64,000 nt of DNA from JACJYM01 sp965230495 (GTDB taxonomy: Bacteria > Bacteroidota > Bacteroidia > Chitinophagales > Saprospiraceae). Of the stretch, positions 51,818 to 59,941 are shown piece after piece. The notes below the pieces were generated by a model, which saw only the letters and a list, made by a program, of their open reading frames with translations, ran no database searches and had not been told where the DNA came from. A program made the position numbers and the translations under genes. Location: positions 1,426,001-1,490,000 of the forward strand of contig OZ246004.1 of the NCBI GenBank assembly GCA_965230495.1, in the 5' to 3' direction. Position 1 is the first letter of the stretch. Every line of letters begins with the position of its first letter.

Positions 51818-52879
51818 TTGAACCAAGTGGATAAAGGGAAAAAGATTCTAAAATTTTTACTTTTCTTTTTAGTAGGGTTCTTAATCCTGTATCTTGTTTA
51901 TTTTAAAAGTAATCAGGCCTTTATGGCTGATTGCGAGTTAAAAGGTATTCCTATAGAAGATTGTGATCTCGTTCAAAAAGTACAAACCGACTTCTTGCAA
52001 TCTAATAAATGCGCTATTGTCTTGGTTGTTTTTTGTTTCGCTCTTTCCAATTTTATTCGGGCTATAAGATGGCAACAACTCCTGACTCCTTTGGGATATC
52101 AGGTCAACTTTCTCAATAGTTATGCTGCTGTTAATATTGGTTATTTACTTAACCTTTCCTTCCCAAGAGCGGGTGAAATTGCAAGACCAGGTGTTTTAGC
52201 TAAATATGAAAACGTTAATTTTGAGCATGCTATAGGAACTGTTGTAACAGAGAGATTGGTGGATTTTTTATGTTTATTCGCTGCTCTTGTATTAGGTTTG
52301 ATTTTGGCAGGAAATACGCTGATAGATTACTTCAACGAACATTTTGATCTATACGATAAATTAGCTCCTTTTTTGAAAAACAAAACGCTTCTTCTATCAA
52401 TTATTGTTGTTTTGGCACTTGTTCTTTTTTATATTTTGAAGAATTTAGAGAACATAAAAACAACAACATGGGGACAAAAAATATTGAATTTTATCACGGG
52501 ACTAATAGAAGGAATTAAAAGTATTAGACAGGTAAGAAATCCAATACTCTTTATTATATACAGTATCTCGATCTGGGTCCTGTATTATCTAATGACCTAC
52601 TTCATGTTTGATGCTCTTGATTCAACAAAACATTTAACACCTCTAGCCGGATTAGTTGTTTTTCTGTTTGGGTCTATGGGAATGATATTTCCTTCTCCCG
52701 GTGGCCTGGGGAGTTATCACTTAATGATAGAACAAGCTTTACTTATATTCGGCATTTCTATATCCAATGCATTTTCTTTTGCGAATATTATTTTCTTCTC
52801 AGTTCAAATATTTGGTGTAATTTTAATTGGCATCATATCTTACATTTACTTACCAATTATAAATAAGGGTAATGATTGA
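51818..52879 (+). CDS. flippase-like membrane protein (lysylphosphatidylglycerol synthase TM-domain family)
   Basis: 353 residues with about eight membrane helices. FIRAIRWQQLLTPLGY, NIGYLLNLSFPRAGEIARPG and VVTERLVDFLCLFAAL are typical of the UPF0104/LPG_synthase_TM family, whose members are thought to move lipids or lipid-linked glycans. No synthase domain is attached. Start is TTG at 51818, five bases after panD, or GTG at 51827. Overlaps rfaE2 by 8 bases. Confidence 0.85.
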   Translation: MNQVDKGKKILKFLLFFLVGFLILYLVYFKSNQAFMADCELKGIPIEDCDLVQKVQTDFLQSNKCAIVLVVFCFALSNFIRAIRWQQLLTPLGYQVNFLNSYAAVNIGYLLNLSFPRAGEIARPGVLAKYENVNFEHAIGTVVTERLVDFLCLFAALVLGLILAGNTLIDYFNEHFDLYDKLAPFLKNKTLLLSIIVVLALVLFYILKNLENIKTTTWGQKILNFITGLIEGIKSIRQVRNPILFIIYSISIWVLYYLMTYFMFDALDSTKHLTPLAGLVVFLFGSMGMIFPSPGGLGSYHLMIEQALLIFGISISNAFSFANIIFFSVQIFGVILIGIISYIYLPIINKGND

Positions 52880-53354
52880 AAAAAAAATATATGATGATAT
52901 CAATGGACTAAAGCAAAAAATTGATTCGCTGAGATCAATAGGCGAAAAGATTGTGTTTACCAATGGATGTTTTGATTTATTACATAAAGGGCATGTACTA
53001 TATCTAGAGGAGGCTAAAAAATTAGGTGACTTCCTCATTATTGGATTAAACAGTGATCAATCCATCACTCGTTTAAAAGGTCCTGACAGACCTATAAAAA
53101 AAATAATGGACCGAGTTTTTGTTTTAGCCGCTTTAGAATCTGTAGACGCTGTTATAGTTTTTGAAGAAGATACCCCATTAAATTTAGTAAGCCATTTGAT
53201 TCCTGATGTTCTTGTTAAGGGAGGTGATTGGAAAGTAGAAGATATTGTAGGAAGTGACATTGTTATTGCTAATGGAGGCCTAGTAAAATCTCTGAGTTAC
53301 ATCAAAAGTCATAGTACTTCATCAATTATTGAAAATTCTAAACTCAACACATGA
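52872..53354 (+). CDS. rfaE2: D-glycero-beta-D-manno-heptose 1-phosphate adenylyltransferase
   Basis: 160 residues, the nucleotidyltransferase half of HldE as a separate protein. FTNGCFDLLHKGHVLYLEEA (nucleotide-binding HxGH), GLNSDQSITRLKGPDRP, and VLVKGGDWKVEDIVGSDIV are characteristic. It makes ADP-heptose for the lipopolysaccharide core. The kinase half (rfaE1) is not in the window. Overlaps its neighbours by 8 and 4 bases. Confidence 0.93.
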   Translation: MIEKKIYDDINGLKQKIDSLRSIGEKIVFTNGCFDLLHKGHVLYLEEAKKLGDFLIIGLNSDQSITRLKGPDRPIKKIMDRVFVLAALESVDAVIVFEEDTPLNLVSHLIPDVLVKGGDWKVEDIVGSDIVIANGGLVKSLSYIKSHSTSSIIENSKLNT

Positions 53355-54151
53355 GTACGGTTAAAGATTTATATGCATATTTAAATGAAATTGCCCCTTT
53401 TCAATTACAAGAAGGTTATGATAATGCGGGCCTTATTGTTGGAGATTGGGATTCTAAGATATCCGGCGTTATGGTATGCCTAGACAGCACTGAAGTAGTT
53501 GTTAAAGAGGCTATCGAAAATGATTGCAATGTAATCGTCTCTCATCATCCGATTATTTTCAGTGGTTTAAAAACTATTACAGGAAAAAATTATATTGAAA
53601 GAACGATTGTTGCCGCAATCAAAAATGATATTTCTATTATCGCCATTCACACCAATTTAGACAATATACTGACCAATGGTGTCAACGCCAAAATTGCAGA
53701 AAAATTAGAATTGGTTAATACCAAAATTATGAATCCAGTTGCCAATATAACCCACAGTTCCGAACAAGTAGGTGCAGGTATAATAGGTAAACTACGTCAT
53801 AAGATGACACCTGATAGTTTCACCAATTATTTGAAACAAAAAATGAATATAGATCAAGTAAGAAGAACCAAATATATTTCTGAAGAAATATCAAAAATAG
53901 CAATCTGTGGTGGATCAGGAAGTTTCTTACTTGGAAATGCAATAAAATTGAAAGCAGATGTTTTTATAACTGCCGATTTTAAATATCATCAATTCTTCGA
54001 CGCCAATGATAAAATAGTCATTTATGACATTGGACATTATGAAAGTGAAAAATATACTATTGAATTATTGAAGGATTTGATTAGGAATAATTTTAGTAAC
54101 TTTGCCGTCCGTTATACAAAACATAACACAAATCCGGTATTTTACAATTAA
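53351..54151 (+). CDS. Nif3-like dinuclear metal-centre protein
   Basis: 266 residues, the short form without the PII-like insert. LQEGYDNAGLIVGD, VIVSHHPIIFSGLKTI, IHTNLDNILTNGVNAKIAE and the C-terminal YDIGHYESEKYTIELL supply the His, Asp and Glu ligands of the two-metal site. The biochemical role of the family is not settled. ATGA overlap with rfaE2. The zinc-ribbon gene follows after 14 bases, a pairing common in bacteria. Confidence 0.93.
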   Translation: MSTVKDLYAYLNEIAPFQLQEGYDNAGLIVGDWDSKISGVMVCLDSTEVVVKEAIENDCNVIVSHHPIIFSGLKTITGKNYIERTIVAAIKNDISIIAIHTNLDNILTNGVNAKIAEKLELVNTKIMNPVANITHSSEQVGAGIIGKLRHKMTPDSFTNYLKQKMNIDQVRRTKYISEEISKIAICGGSGSFLLGNAIKLKADVFITADFKYHQFFDANDKIVIYDIGHYESEKYTIELLKDLIRNNFSNFAVRYTKHNTNPVFYN

Positions 54152-54165
54152 TTTGATATAAAAAT

Positions 54166-54915
54166 ATGGCTACAAAAGAGTTAACTATAGAGGAGAGACT
54201 TCAGAATATATGGACCCTACAGCAAGTAGATTCCAAAATTGATGAGATTGCCGTTTTGAAAGGTGAATTACCTATGGAAGTCCAAGATTTAGAAGATGAT
54301 ATCGAAGGACTTAACAAAAGAATAGATAAGATAAATGTTGCTTTAGGAGAAATAGGTACTGAAATAGCTAAACACAATGCTAATATTAAAGAGTCCGAAG
54401 CATTGATAGAGAGATATGAAAAGCAACTGGACAATGTAAAAAATAATCGGGAGTATGATGCATTGACCAAAGAGATTGAGATGCAAAAATTAGAGATTCA
54501 ACTTTCTAATAAGAGAATAAATGATGCCACTGTTGGTAAGACCAACAAAGAAGAGCAAATGACATTTACTCAAGAAAGATTAGAAAAGAGAAACTCGGAG
54601 CTAGAGGAAAAGAAATTAGAGCTTGAAAAAATAATTGCCAAAACCGAAAAGGAAGAGGAGAAATTAAAAAAGAAGTCCGAAAAAGCTAGAAAGATAGTCG
54701 AACCTCGATTGTTAAAAGCTTATGACAAAATTCGAAGTAACTATAGAAATGGACTTGCCGTTGCTCCTATATCAAGAGGGGCCTGCGGAGGTTGTTTCAA
54801 TAGAATACCACCTCAGGTGGCGATTGAAATTGGAGCTATGAAAAAAATAATTGCTTGCGAACACTGTGGAAGAGTACTAGTTGATGCTACGATCACTGGA
54901 GAAAGTGCCGAGTAA
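54166..54915 (+). CDS. C4-type zinc ribbon / coiled-coil protein (DUF164)
   Basis: 249 residues. A long coiled coil (about 20-185) is followed by a zinc ribbon with CGGCFNRIPPQ and CEHCGRVLVD. The family resembles the FlgN/CdsZ-type helical hairpin proteins, with RNA or ribosome contact proposed for some members. Usually placed beside Nif3, as here. A strong hairpin terminator follows the stop by 28 bases, already inside the next coding frame. Confidence 0.9.
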   Translation: MATKELTIEERLQNIWTLQQVDSKIDEIAVLKGELPMEVQDLEDDIEGLNKRIDKINVALGEIGTEIAKHNANIKESEALIERYEKQLDNVKNNREYDALTKEIEMQKLEIQLSNKRINDATVGKTNKEEQMTFTQERLEKRNSELEEKKLELEKIIAKTEKEEEKLKKKSEKARKIVEPRLLKAYDKIRSNYRNGLAVAPISRGACGGCFNRIPPQVAIEIGAMKKIIACEHCGRVLVDATITGESAE

Positions 54916-56425
54916 TTGTTTTAAAAATATAAAGCTTTTAAAAAGCCCTTTGCTGATACTGCAAGGGGCTATTTTATTTATAGGACTATGGAGTCATTGC
55001 CATGCTCAAACTTATTATTTTGAAGAGTCCAAAGGTTTAAAAGAAGCATATAATCTAGCCACTACCCTACAACTTGCTAGAGCCCAAGAAAAAATCGATA
55101 GCTTAAAAGAATTTGAGCCCTCTAATATGCTTGTCTATCATGTCGAAAATTATATAGATTTTTTCACAGTTTTTATTCAAGAAGAGAAATCCGTTTTCGA
55201 AAGATTAGAAGCCAACAAGAATAAAAGAATAGAATATATAAGAAAAGGACCTGATAGTAGCCCCTATCGTCTATTTTGTGAGGCAGAAATAAACCTCCAA
55301 TGGGCACTGGCAAGATCTAAATTTGAGGAATTTTTTAATGCAGGTCGTGAAGTTTATAGAGCATTTAAATTGTTGAACAAAAATGAAGAGCAATTTCCTG
55401 ATTTTATAGCCAATAAAAAAAGTCTCGCCATACTCCATTCGCTGGCAGAATCAATTCCCGGTATCATTCGTTTTTTTGGAGGAATAGAGGGTTCCATCGA
55501 AAAGGGCATGGATGAAATAGAACAACTGGTTGAACACTGCGAAACTAATGAATTCCTCTTTACAAAAGAAGTTATAGCTATCTACACATACATGTTATTT
55601 TACCAAAGTAATAGAAAAACGGAAGCTTATAATTATATAAAGAACAGCTCTTTACAACCAAGTATGAATCCCTTAAGTACGTTCCTAATGGCTGGAATGG
55701 CTCAAAGAAATGGATATAATGACGAAGCCCTTCAAATATTGAAATCACAACCTACCGGAGATAACTTTATAGCTTTTCATTATTTAGATTTAATGATGGG
55801 TAAATCATTACTTGCTCTACTTGATCCAAAAGCCAAAGATTATATATTATCATTTACTAAAAACTTTAAGGGTCAGCATTTTATAAAAGAAGCTTACCAA
55901 AAATTGGCTTGGTACGAATTAATCATAAATGAAAATTTCGCTGGTTATTCACATTATATGAGTTTGTGTCAATCAAAAGGAAATGATGTAGTGGACGAAG
56001 ATAAGCAAGCTCTAAAAGAAGCAAAGAATAAGGATTTTCCTGATCCTTTACTTTTAAAGGCAAGGGTACTTTTCGATGGAGGTTATTACCAAAAGTCCTA
56101 TCAGTTACTTGCCACAAATTCGTATAAATTTGTTGACCCTAATAATTCATTTAGAGTTGAGTATTTATATCGATTGGGAAGAGTTCTTCAAGCTTTGGGT
56201 AATTATACTGAGGCGTTAGAATACTTTGAACTTACACTTAAAGAAGGAGATAAAAAAAACTATTTTGCATGTAACGCGGCCCTTCAGGCCGGCTTAATTA
56301 ATGAGAGTCAACACAACATAGAATTAGCAAAAAAGTATTTTGAGAAATGTCTTTCTTTGTCTCCTAAAGAATACAAAACCAGCCTTCATCAAAAAGCAAA
56401 AAGTGGGCTTGATAGAATAAAGTAA
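54881..56425 (+). CDS. secreted TPR-repeat protein
   Basis: 514 residues as drawn. The hydrophobic segment LLILQGAILFIGLWSHCHA followed by Q is a signal peptide, but the ATG at 54881 leaves a long lead and overlaps the zinc-ribbon gene by 35 bases; GTG at 54905 is an alternative start. The mature part is helical with TPR-like units, clearest at the C-terminus (YLYRLGRVLQALGNYTEALE and NIELAKKYFEKCLSLSP). It is probably a periplasmic scaffold; the partner is unknown. A terminator hairpin lies within the signal-peptide codons. Confidence 0.75.
   Translation: MMLRSLEKVPSNCFKNIKLLKSPLLILQGAILFIGLWSHCHAQTYYFEESKGLKEAYNLATTLQLARAQEKIDSLKEFEPSNMLVYHVENYIDFFTVFIQEEKSVFERLEANKNKRIEYIRKGPDSSPYRLFCEAEINLQWALARSKFEEFFNAGREVYRAFKLLNKNEEQFPDFIANKKSLAILHSLAESIPGIIRFFGGIEGSIEKGMDEIEQLVEHCETNEFLFTKEVIAIYTYMLFYQSNRKTEAYNYIKNSSLQPSMNPLSTFLMAGMAQRNGYNDEALQILKSQPTGDNFIAFHYLDLMMGKSLLALLDPKAKDYILSFTKNFKGQHFIKEAYQKLAWYELIINENFAGYSHYMSLCQSKGNDVVDEDKQALKEAKNKDFPDPLLLKARVLFDGGYYQKSYQLLATNSYKFVDPNNSFRVEYLYRLGRVLQALGNYTEALEYFELTLKEGDKKNYFACNAALQAGLINESQHNIELAKKYFEKCLSLSPKEYKTSLHQKAKSGLDRIK
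54944..54970 (+). terminator. terminator-like hairpin inside the 5' end of the TPR gene
   Basis: 10-bp stem AGCCCTTTGC/GCAAGGGGCT (one G-T pair) with a seven-base loop, followed by ATTTTATTTATA. It is well placed to end the panD to zinc-ribbon transcript but lies in the signal-peptide codons of the next gene. Confidence 0.65.
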
Positions 56426-56484
56426 CTCAGGTTAATTGGTTGATCATAAAAAGTAATACATTTATGTTAAAATTAACAATAAAC

Positions 56485-56994
56485 ATGAGAATACTAATTT
56501 TAATTACAATCATTATTGGCTCCCTTTCTTGCAAGCAAAATACGGAAGCAAAGGTTTCAGAGGAGAAGTCCGAAACAACTAAAAATACAGAACAACCTAC
56601 TTCCTTTGGAGAGGACTTTGAAGCCTCCAATATCTTATCTTATGATAGCATGCTCCAACAAATAGCTGAAAAAGATAGTCTTGTAGATATTGTTGTAAAA
56701 GGAAAAGTGGATGGGGTCTGTCAGGTTAAAGGCTGCTGGATGAACATAGTATCTTCCAATGACAGTTTAGCAGAAAGCATGTTTGTAAAGTTTCATGACT
56801 ACGGCTTCTTTATGCCCTTAGATTTGACTGGTGATGTTATCATGAAAGGTAAAGCATATTATGAGGAAACAACTGTGGATGAATTAAGGCATTATGCTGA
56901 AGACGAAGGAAAATCAGAAGAAGAAATCGCTGCTATTGTGGAGCCTATCAAAGAATTGAAATTTATGGCTACCGGAGTTCAGATAGCGGAATAA
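56485..56994 (+). CDS. DUF4920 lipoprotein
   Basis: 169 residues from the ATG giving MRILILITIIIGSLSC, a clean lipoprotein signal; earlier ATGs at 56440 and 56464 add unlikely leads. The core VVKGKVDGVCQVKGCWMNIV with VKFHDYGFFMPLDLTGDVIM is the DUF4920 signature, with two conserved Cys. The function is unknown; the Cys pair suggests metal binding or redox chemistry in the periplasm. Confidence 0.85.
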   Translation: MRILILITIIIGSLSCKQNTEAKVSEEKSETTKNTEQPTSFGEDFEASNILSYDSMLQQIAEKDSLVDIVVKGKVDGVCQVKGCWMNIVSSNDSLAESMFVKFHDYGFFMPLDLTGDVIMKGKAYYEETTVDELRHYAEDEGKSEEEIAAIVEPIKELKFMATGVQIAE

Positions 56995-57128
56995 AATAGT
57001 CTTTCCATATCAATATAAACTAGAATCATAAATCTTTGTTAAATTTTAGAAACAGATCGAATTGATAGAACAAAGGTCGTTCTGTTATTGAAAATTATTT
57101 AATATTGTATAACATTAGCATTTTAGTT

Positions 57129-57779
57129 TTGAAAAATTACTTATTTGCAGTTTTATTGGTTTTGGGTACTAGTGCTTGTTTTGGACAGCAAGACTCCGTT
57201 GCGGTCCTTCAATTTTCGGGAAGAGTCGTTACTTCTGATGATAACGGTGATATAATTCCACTACCTTACACTAACGTAGCAATTCTGAACTCAAGTAGAG
57301 GAGATTACTCTGATTATGATGGATTTTTCTCTTTTGTTGCTCTTGCAGGAGAAACCGTTTCTTTTTCCAGAATAGGTTATAAAACAGTAGAATATGTGAT
57401 ACCTGACACTTTAGATCAATCTAGATATACATATATCCAAATAATGAGTAAGGATAGTATTTTGCTACCTGAAGTGGTCATTTTACCATGGCCTAGTAGA
57501 GAACACTTTAAGCAAGAGTTTTTAGCTTTGGATGTAAGTAATGAACTTCGCGAAGCGGCACTCGCCAATCTAGCTGAAAACGTGATGAGTGAACTTAGAT
57601 ATACTATACCTGCTGATGGGACCGAGACATCTAAGTATGAATTCCAAAAACAGCAGATTGAATATCAGTATTCCGGACAGATAAAACCTCAAAGGATATT
57701 TGACCCTCTTGCTTGGAAACAATTTGTAGATGCTTGGAGAAGAGGTGATTTCAAAAAGAAGAAAAAGAAAAAAAAATAA
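57129..57779 (+). CDS. secreted protein with carboxypeptidase-regulatory-like domain and oligo-Lys tail
   Basis: 216 residues from TTG at 57129, which gives a clean signal peptide (KNYLFAVLLVLGTSACFGQ). Residues about 28-110 form a CarboxypepD_reg-like beta-sandwich (FSGRVVTSDDNGDIIPLPYT, FFSFVALAGETVSFSRIGYK). The rest is a conserved-looking tail ending WKQFVDAWRRGDF followed by eight Lys, coded by an A-rich tract with a run of nine A before the stop. Such proteins are common in Bacteroidota and of unknown function. The next gene starts 20 bases later. Confidence 0.75.
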   Translation: MKNYLFAVLLVLGTSACFGQQDSVAVLQFSGRVVTSDDNGDIIPLPYTNVAILNSSRGDYSDYDGFFSFVALAGETVSFSRIGYKTVEYVIPDTLDQSRYTYIQIMSKDSILLPEVVILPWPSREHFKQEFLALDVSNELREAALANLAENVMSELRYTIPADGTETSKYEFQKQQIEYQYSGQIKPQRIFDPLAWKQFVDAWRRGDFKKKKKKKK

Positions 57780-57799
57780 CGCTATAATATCTAATTCCA

Positions 57800-58411
57800 A
57801 TGAAAAACGTAAAACTCATCCTGGCCTTTTGTTCTGTTTTATTTCTTCTAAGCTGTGGAGATGACGAACCTGAAGTAATTTCAGGATGTACCAATGCTAA
57901 TGCTGACAATTACAACCCCAACGCCAATTCTGACGATGGTAGCTGTATTATTTCCGGATGTACTGATCCTATGGCAGATAACTATAATCCAGAAGCAAAC
58001 AATGATGATGGTAGTTGTGTATATCCTAGAGATAAATGGTTGGGTATCTGGGATATTGAATTGGATTGTAATAATCAACTAATACAAACTGCTCTAGCGG
58101 GTCAGGAATTTCAAGTAGAAATCGTTCCTTCTGAGTCAGACGTTAATTTTGTACAAATAAAACTTGTAAATTCAATTTTACAAGGAGAACCGGAAGATAT
58201 AGAAATAAATGGCAATGTAATAGAATATAATCCTCCCAAGCTTTCTATTCCTTTTAATGGTGATGAATTTGAAACTGAAGTAGGTATTACACTAATTCTC
58301 CAAAGCGATGAAGTAACAATGGGTGGATCAATGGATATAACAATATTTGATGTTCCATTTGTGGGCACAATCACTGATGTTTGCGATATATCCGGTACTA
58401 AGCAAGAATAA
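57800..58411 (+). CDS. lipoprotein with two DDGSC-type repeats and a C-terminal beta domain
   Basis: 203 residues. Lipobox LFLLSC (about 14-19). Two 24-residue repeats follow: GCTNANADNYNPNANSDDGS and GCTDPMADNYNPEANNDDGS, each ending in Cys. Such GCTDPxAxNYNP repeats are found, often in long arrays, in surface proteins of marine Bacteroidota and probably bind calcium. The C-terminal 130 residues are beta-rich with a Cys at each end (DCNNQ, DVCDISG) and are not recognised. Convergent with the next gene, one base apart. Confidence 0.75.
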   Translation: MKNVKLILAFCSVLFLLSCGDDEPEVISGCTNANADNYNPNANSDDGSCIISGCTDPMADNYNPEANNDDGSCVYPRDKWLGIWDIELDCNNQLIQTALAGQEFQVEIVPSESDVNFVQIKLVNSILQGEPEDIEINGNVIEYNPPKLSIPFNGDEFETEVGITLILQSDEVTMGGSMDITIFDVPFVGTITDVCDISGTKQE

Positions 58412-58412
58412 C

Positions 58413-59363
58413 CTATATCTTTACAATTAACCCTTCATCACCAACTACATAATAATGTCCGTTGTGATGAAGGATTGCATTTAAATTTGTAGTTCTATCA
58501 AAATCCATCTTGGACCATGATTTACCTCCGTTATTCGTAATGATTATTAGGCCTTCATCTCCTACTGAAATTCCATTTTTATTGTCTAAAAATAATATGT
58601 CATTCAAGCTTTCTCCTCCACTCAAAAGCTCTCTGTTATCAAGAATCTCTATCCAATTCTTCCCACAATCTATGCTCTTACGTATGCTACCATCATAACC
58701 ACATACCCAAGCCTCTTTCTCAAAAATATAAACGCTACTGAAATTATCTCCGGACACTTCCTGTTGCCTCCATCTTCTATTTTCTATAGAATATTTTAGC
58801 ACCTGGCCATACCCTACTGCTAAAATGATATCATCAGTTGCATAGATATCATTCAGTTGATTTTCCAATTCAAAAACGGTATCTATCTGGAGATTCGAAT
58901 CGATACAAAAAATACGACCATGATTATAATTCTTCCCTCCTACAACTAGTACTTTAGATTGAACTTTAGCCATACCATTTATTACTGCTGGGCCAGCTTC
59001 ATTATTCAAACTTAGTTGTTTTAAAGCCTCTAATTCATTATCTAACTGATATAAATTTCTATTGACACCTCCACAAATGAATAGATCATCGAAAAAAACA
59101 CCCGTGTGTATAGATTTGTCACTTATAGTCTCTACCGTATACTTTTCAAAATCTTGAGTCGAGCATATAAAACCAATATCCCATGTTCTTCCTCCGACTA
59201 TTCGAATTTCTCCCTCTTGAGATATTTTGATTTCCTCCAAATCATAAGTAAATGGTGTCTCAAGAATGTCATAATCAAGAATAACGACATTCTTATCACA
59301 GGCTACCAAACATATGAAACAGCAGAATGAAATTAATCTTATAAAATTATTTTTCCCTAGCAT
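58413..59363 (-). CDS. beta-propeller (YCF48/BNR-like) lipoprotein
   Basis: 316 residues. Lipobox FICLVACD (Cys about 22). Repeating blades such as WVCGYDGSIRKSIDCGKNW, GISVGDEGLIIITNNGGKSW and YVVGDEGLIVKI match the YCF48/BNR photosynthesis-repair-like propeller repeats. In Bacteroidota these are lipid-anchored proteins of unknown binding function. Overlaps the upstream gene by 17 bases. Confidence 0.78.
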   Translation of the reverse strand: MLGKNNFIRLISFCCFICLVACDKNVVILDYDILETPFTYDLEEIKISQEGEIRIVGGRTWDIGFICSTQDFEKYTVETISDKSIHTGVFFDDLFICGGVNRNLYQLDNELEALKQLSLNNEAGPAVINGMAKVQSKVLVVGGKNYNHGRIFCIDSNLQIDTVFELENQLNDIYATDDIILAVGYGQVLKYSIENRRWRQQEVSGDNFSSVYIFEKEAWVCGYDGSIRKSIDCGKNWIEILDNRELLSGGESLNDILFLDNKNGISVGDEGLIIITNNGGKSWSKMDFDRTTNLNAILHHNGHYYVVGDEGLIVKI

Positions 59364-59844
59364 TCAATTGACTAGAAAAGGTAGGAAAACTTGCACTACC
59401 GTAGTGGCTAAACCCCTTCTCGGCCTCAACATTAACAGAATAAACATCGATAAATTCTTCGAAAAAATCAGTTAACAAATCGAAATCCATATTTCGACTA
59501 TGAGGTTTAGGATAATATACTAAATGGTCGATCTTACCATCCTTACTCCAAAAAACATTCAACCAAATCTTTACACCTTTGATATCTATATTCCTCTCTT
59601 CACTAAGCATTTCCATGTCTTTCAACATTCCCGTCCAAAGAGAATAGGCTTTGTCCATAGAATTATCACAAACAGAAAGTAAAAGATCATTTTGAGATGC
59701 AATGATATTCTCATATTCTTCTTCATATTCTCCAATCAGGAAAACCTCAGGTGCACTCGATATATTTTCTTGTGCGGAAATGTCACACATCATCACGAGT
59801 GATCCAATACTCAATACGAGATATCTAATTAGGTTCTTTATCAT
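59347..59844 (-). CDS. secreted hypothetical protein
   Basis: 165 residues with a signal peptide (YLVLSIGSLVMMCDISAQ). The mature part has a helical region (about 30-90) and a small alpha/beta end (VKIWLNVFWSKDGKIDHLVY, SFPTFSSQ) that resembles a TonB-C-like or similar fold only vaguely. I do not recognise it. Co-transcribed with the propeller lipoprotein by a 17-base overlap. Confidence 0.6.
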   Translation of the reverse strand: MIKNLIRYLVLSIGSLVMMCDISAQENISSAPEVFLIGEYEEEYENIIASQNDLLLSVCDNSMDKAYSLWTGMLKDMEMLSEERNIDIKGVKIWLNVFWSKDGKIDHLVYYPKPHSRNMDFDLLTDFFEEFIDVYSVNVEAEKGFSHYGSASFPTFSSQLNAREK

Positions 59845-59941
59845 TGCCTAACAAAGATATATCATATTTTTAATAAATAAGACATTTTAGATTATTATTT
59901 CTTTAATACATATAATAGCAGAACAATCACATGCACATCTC

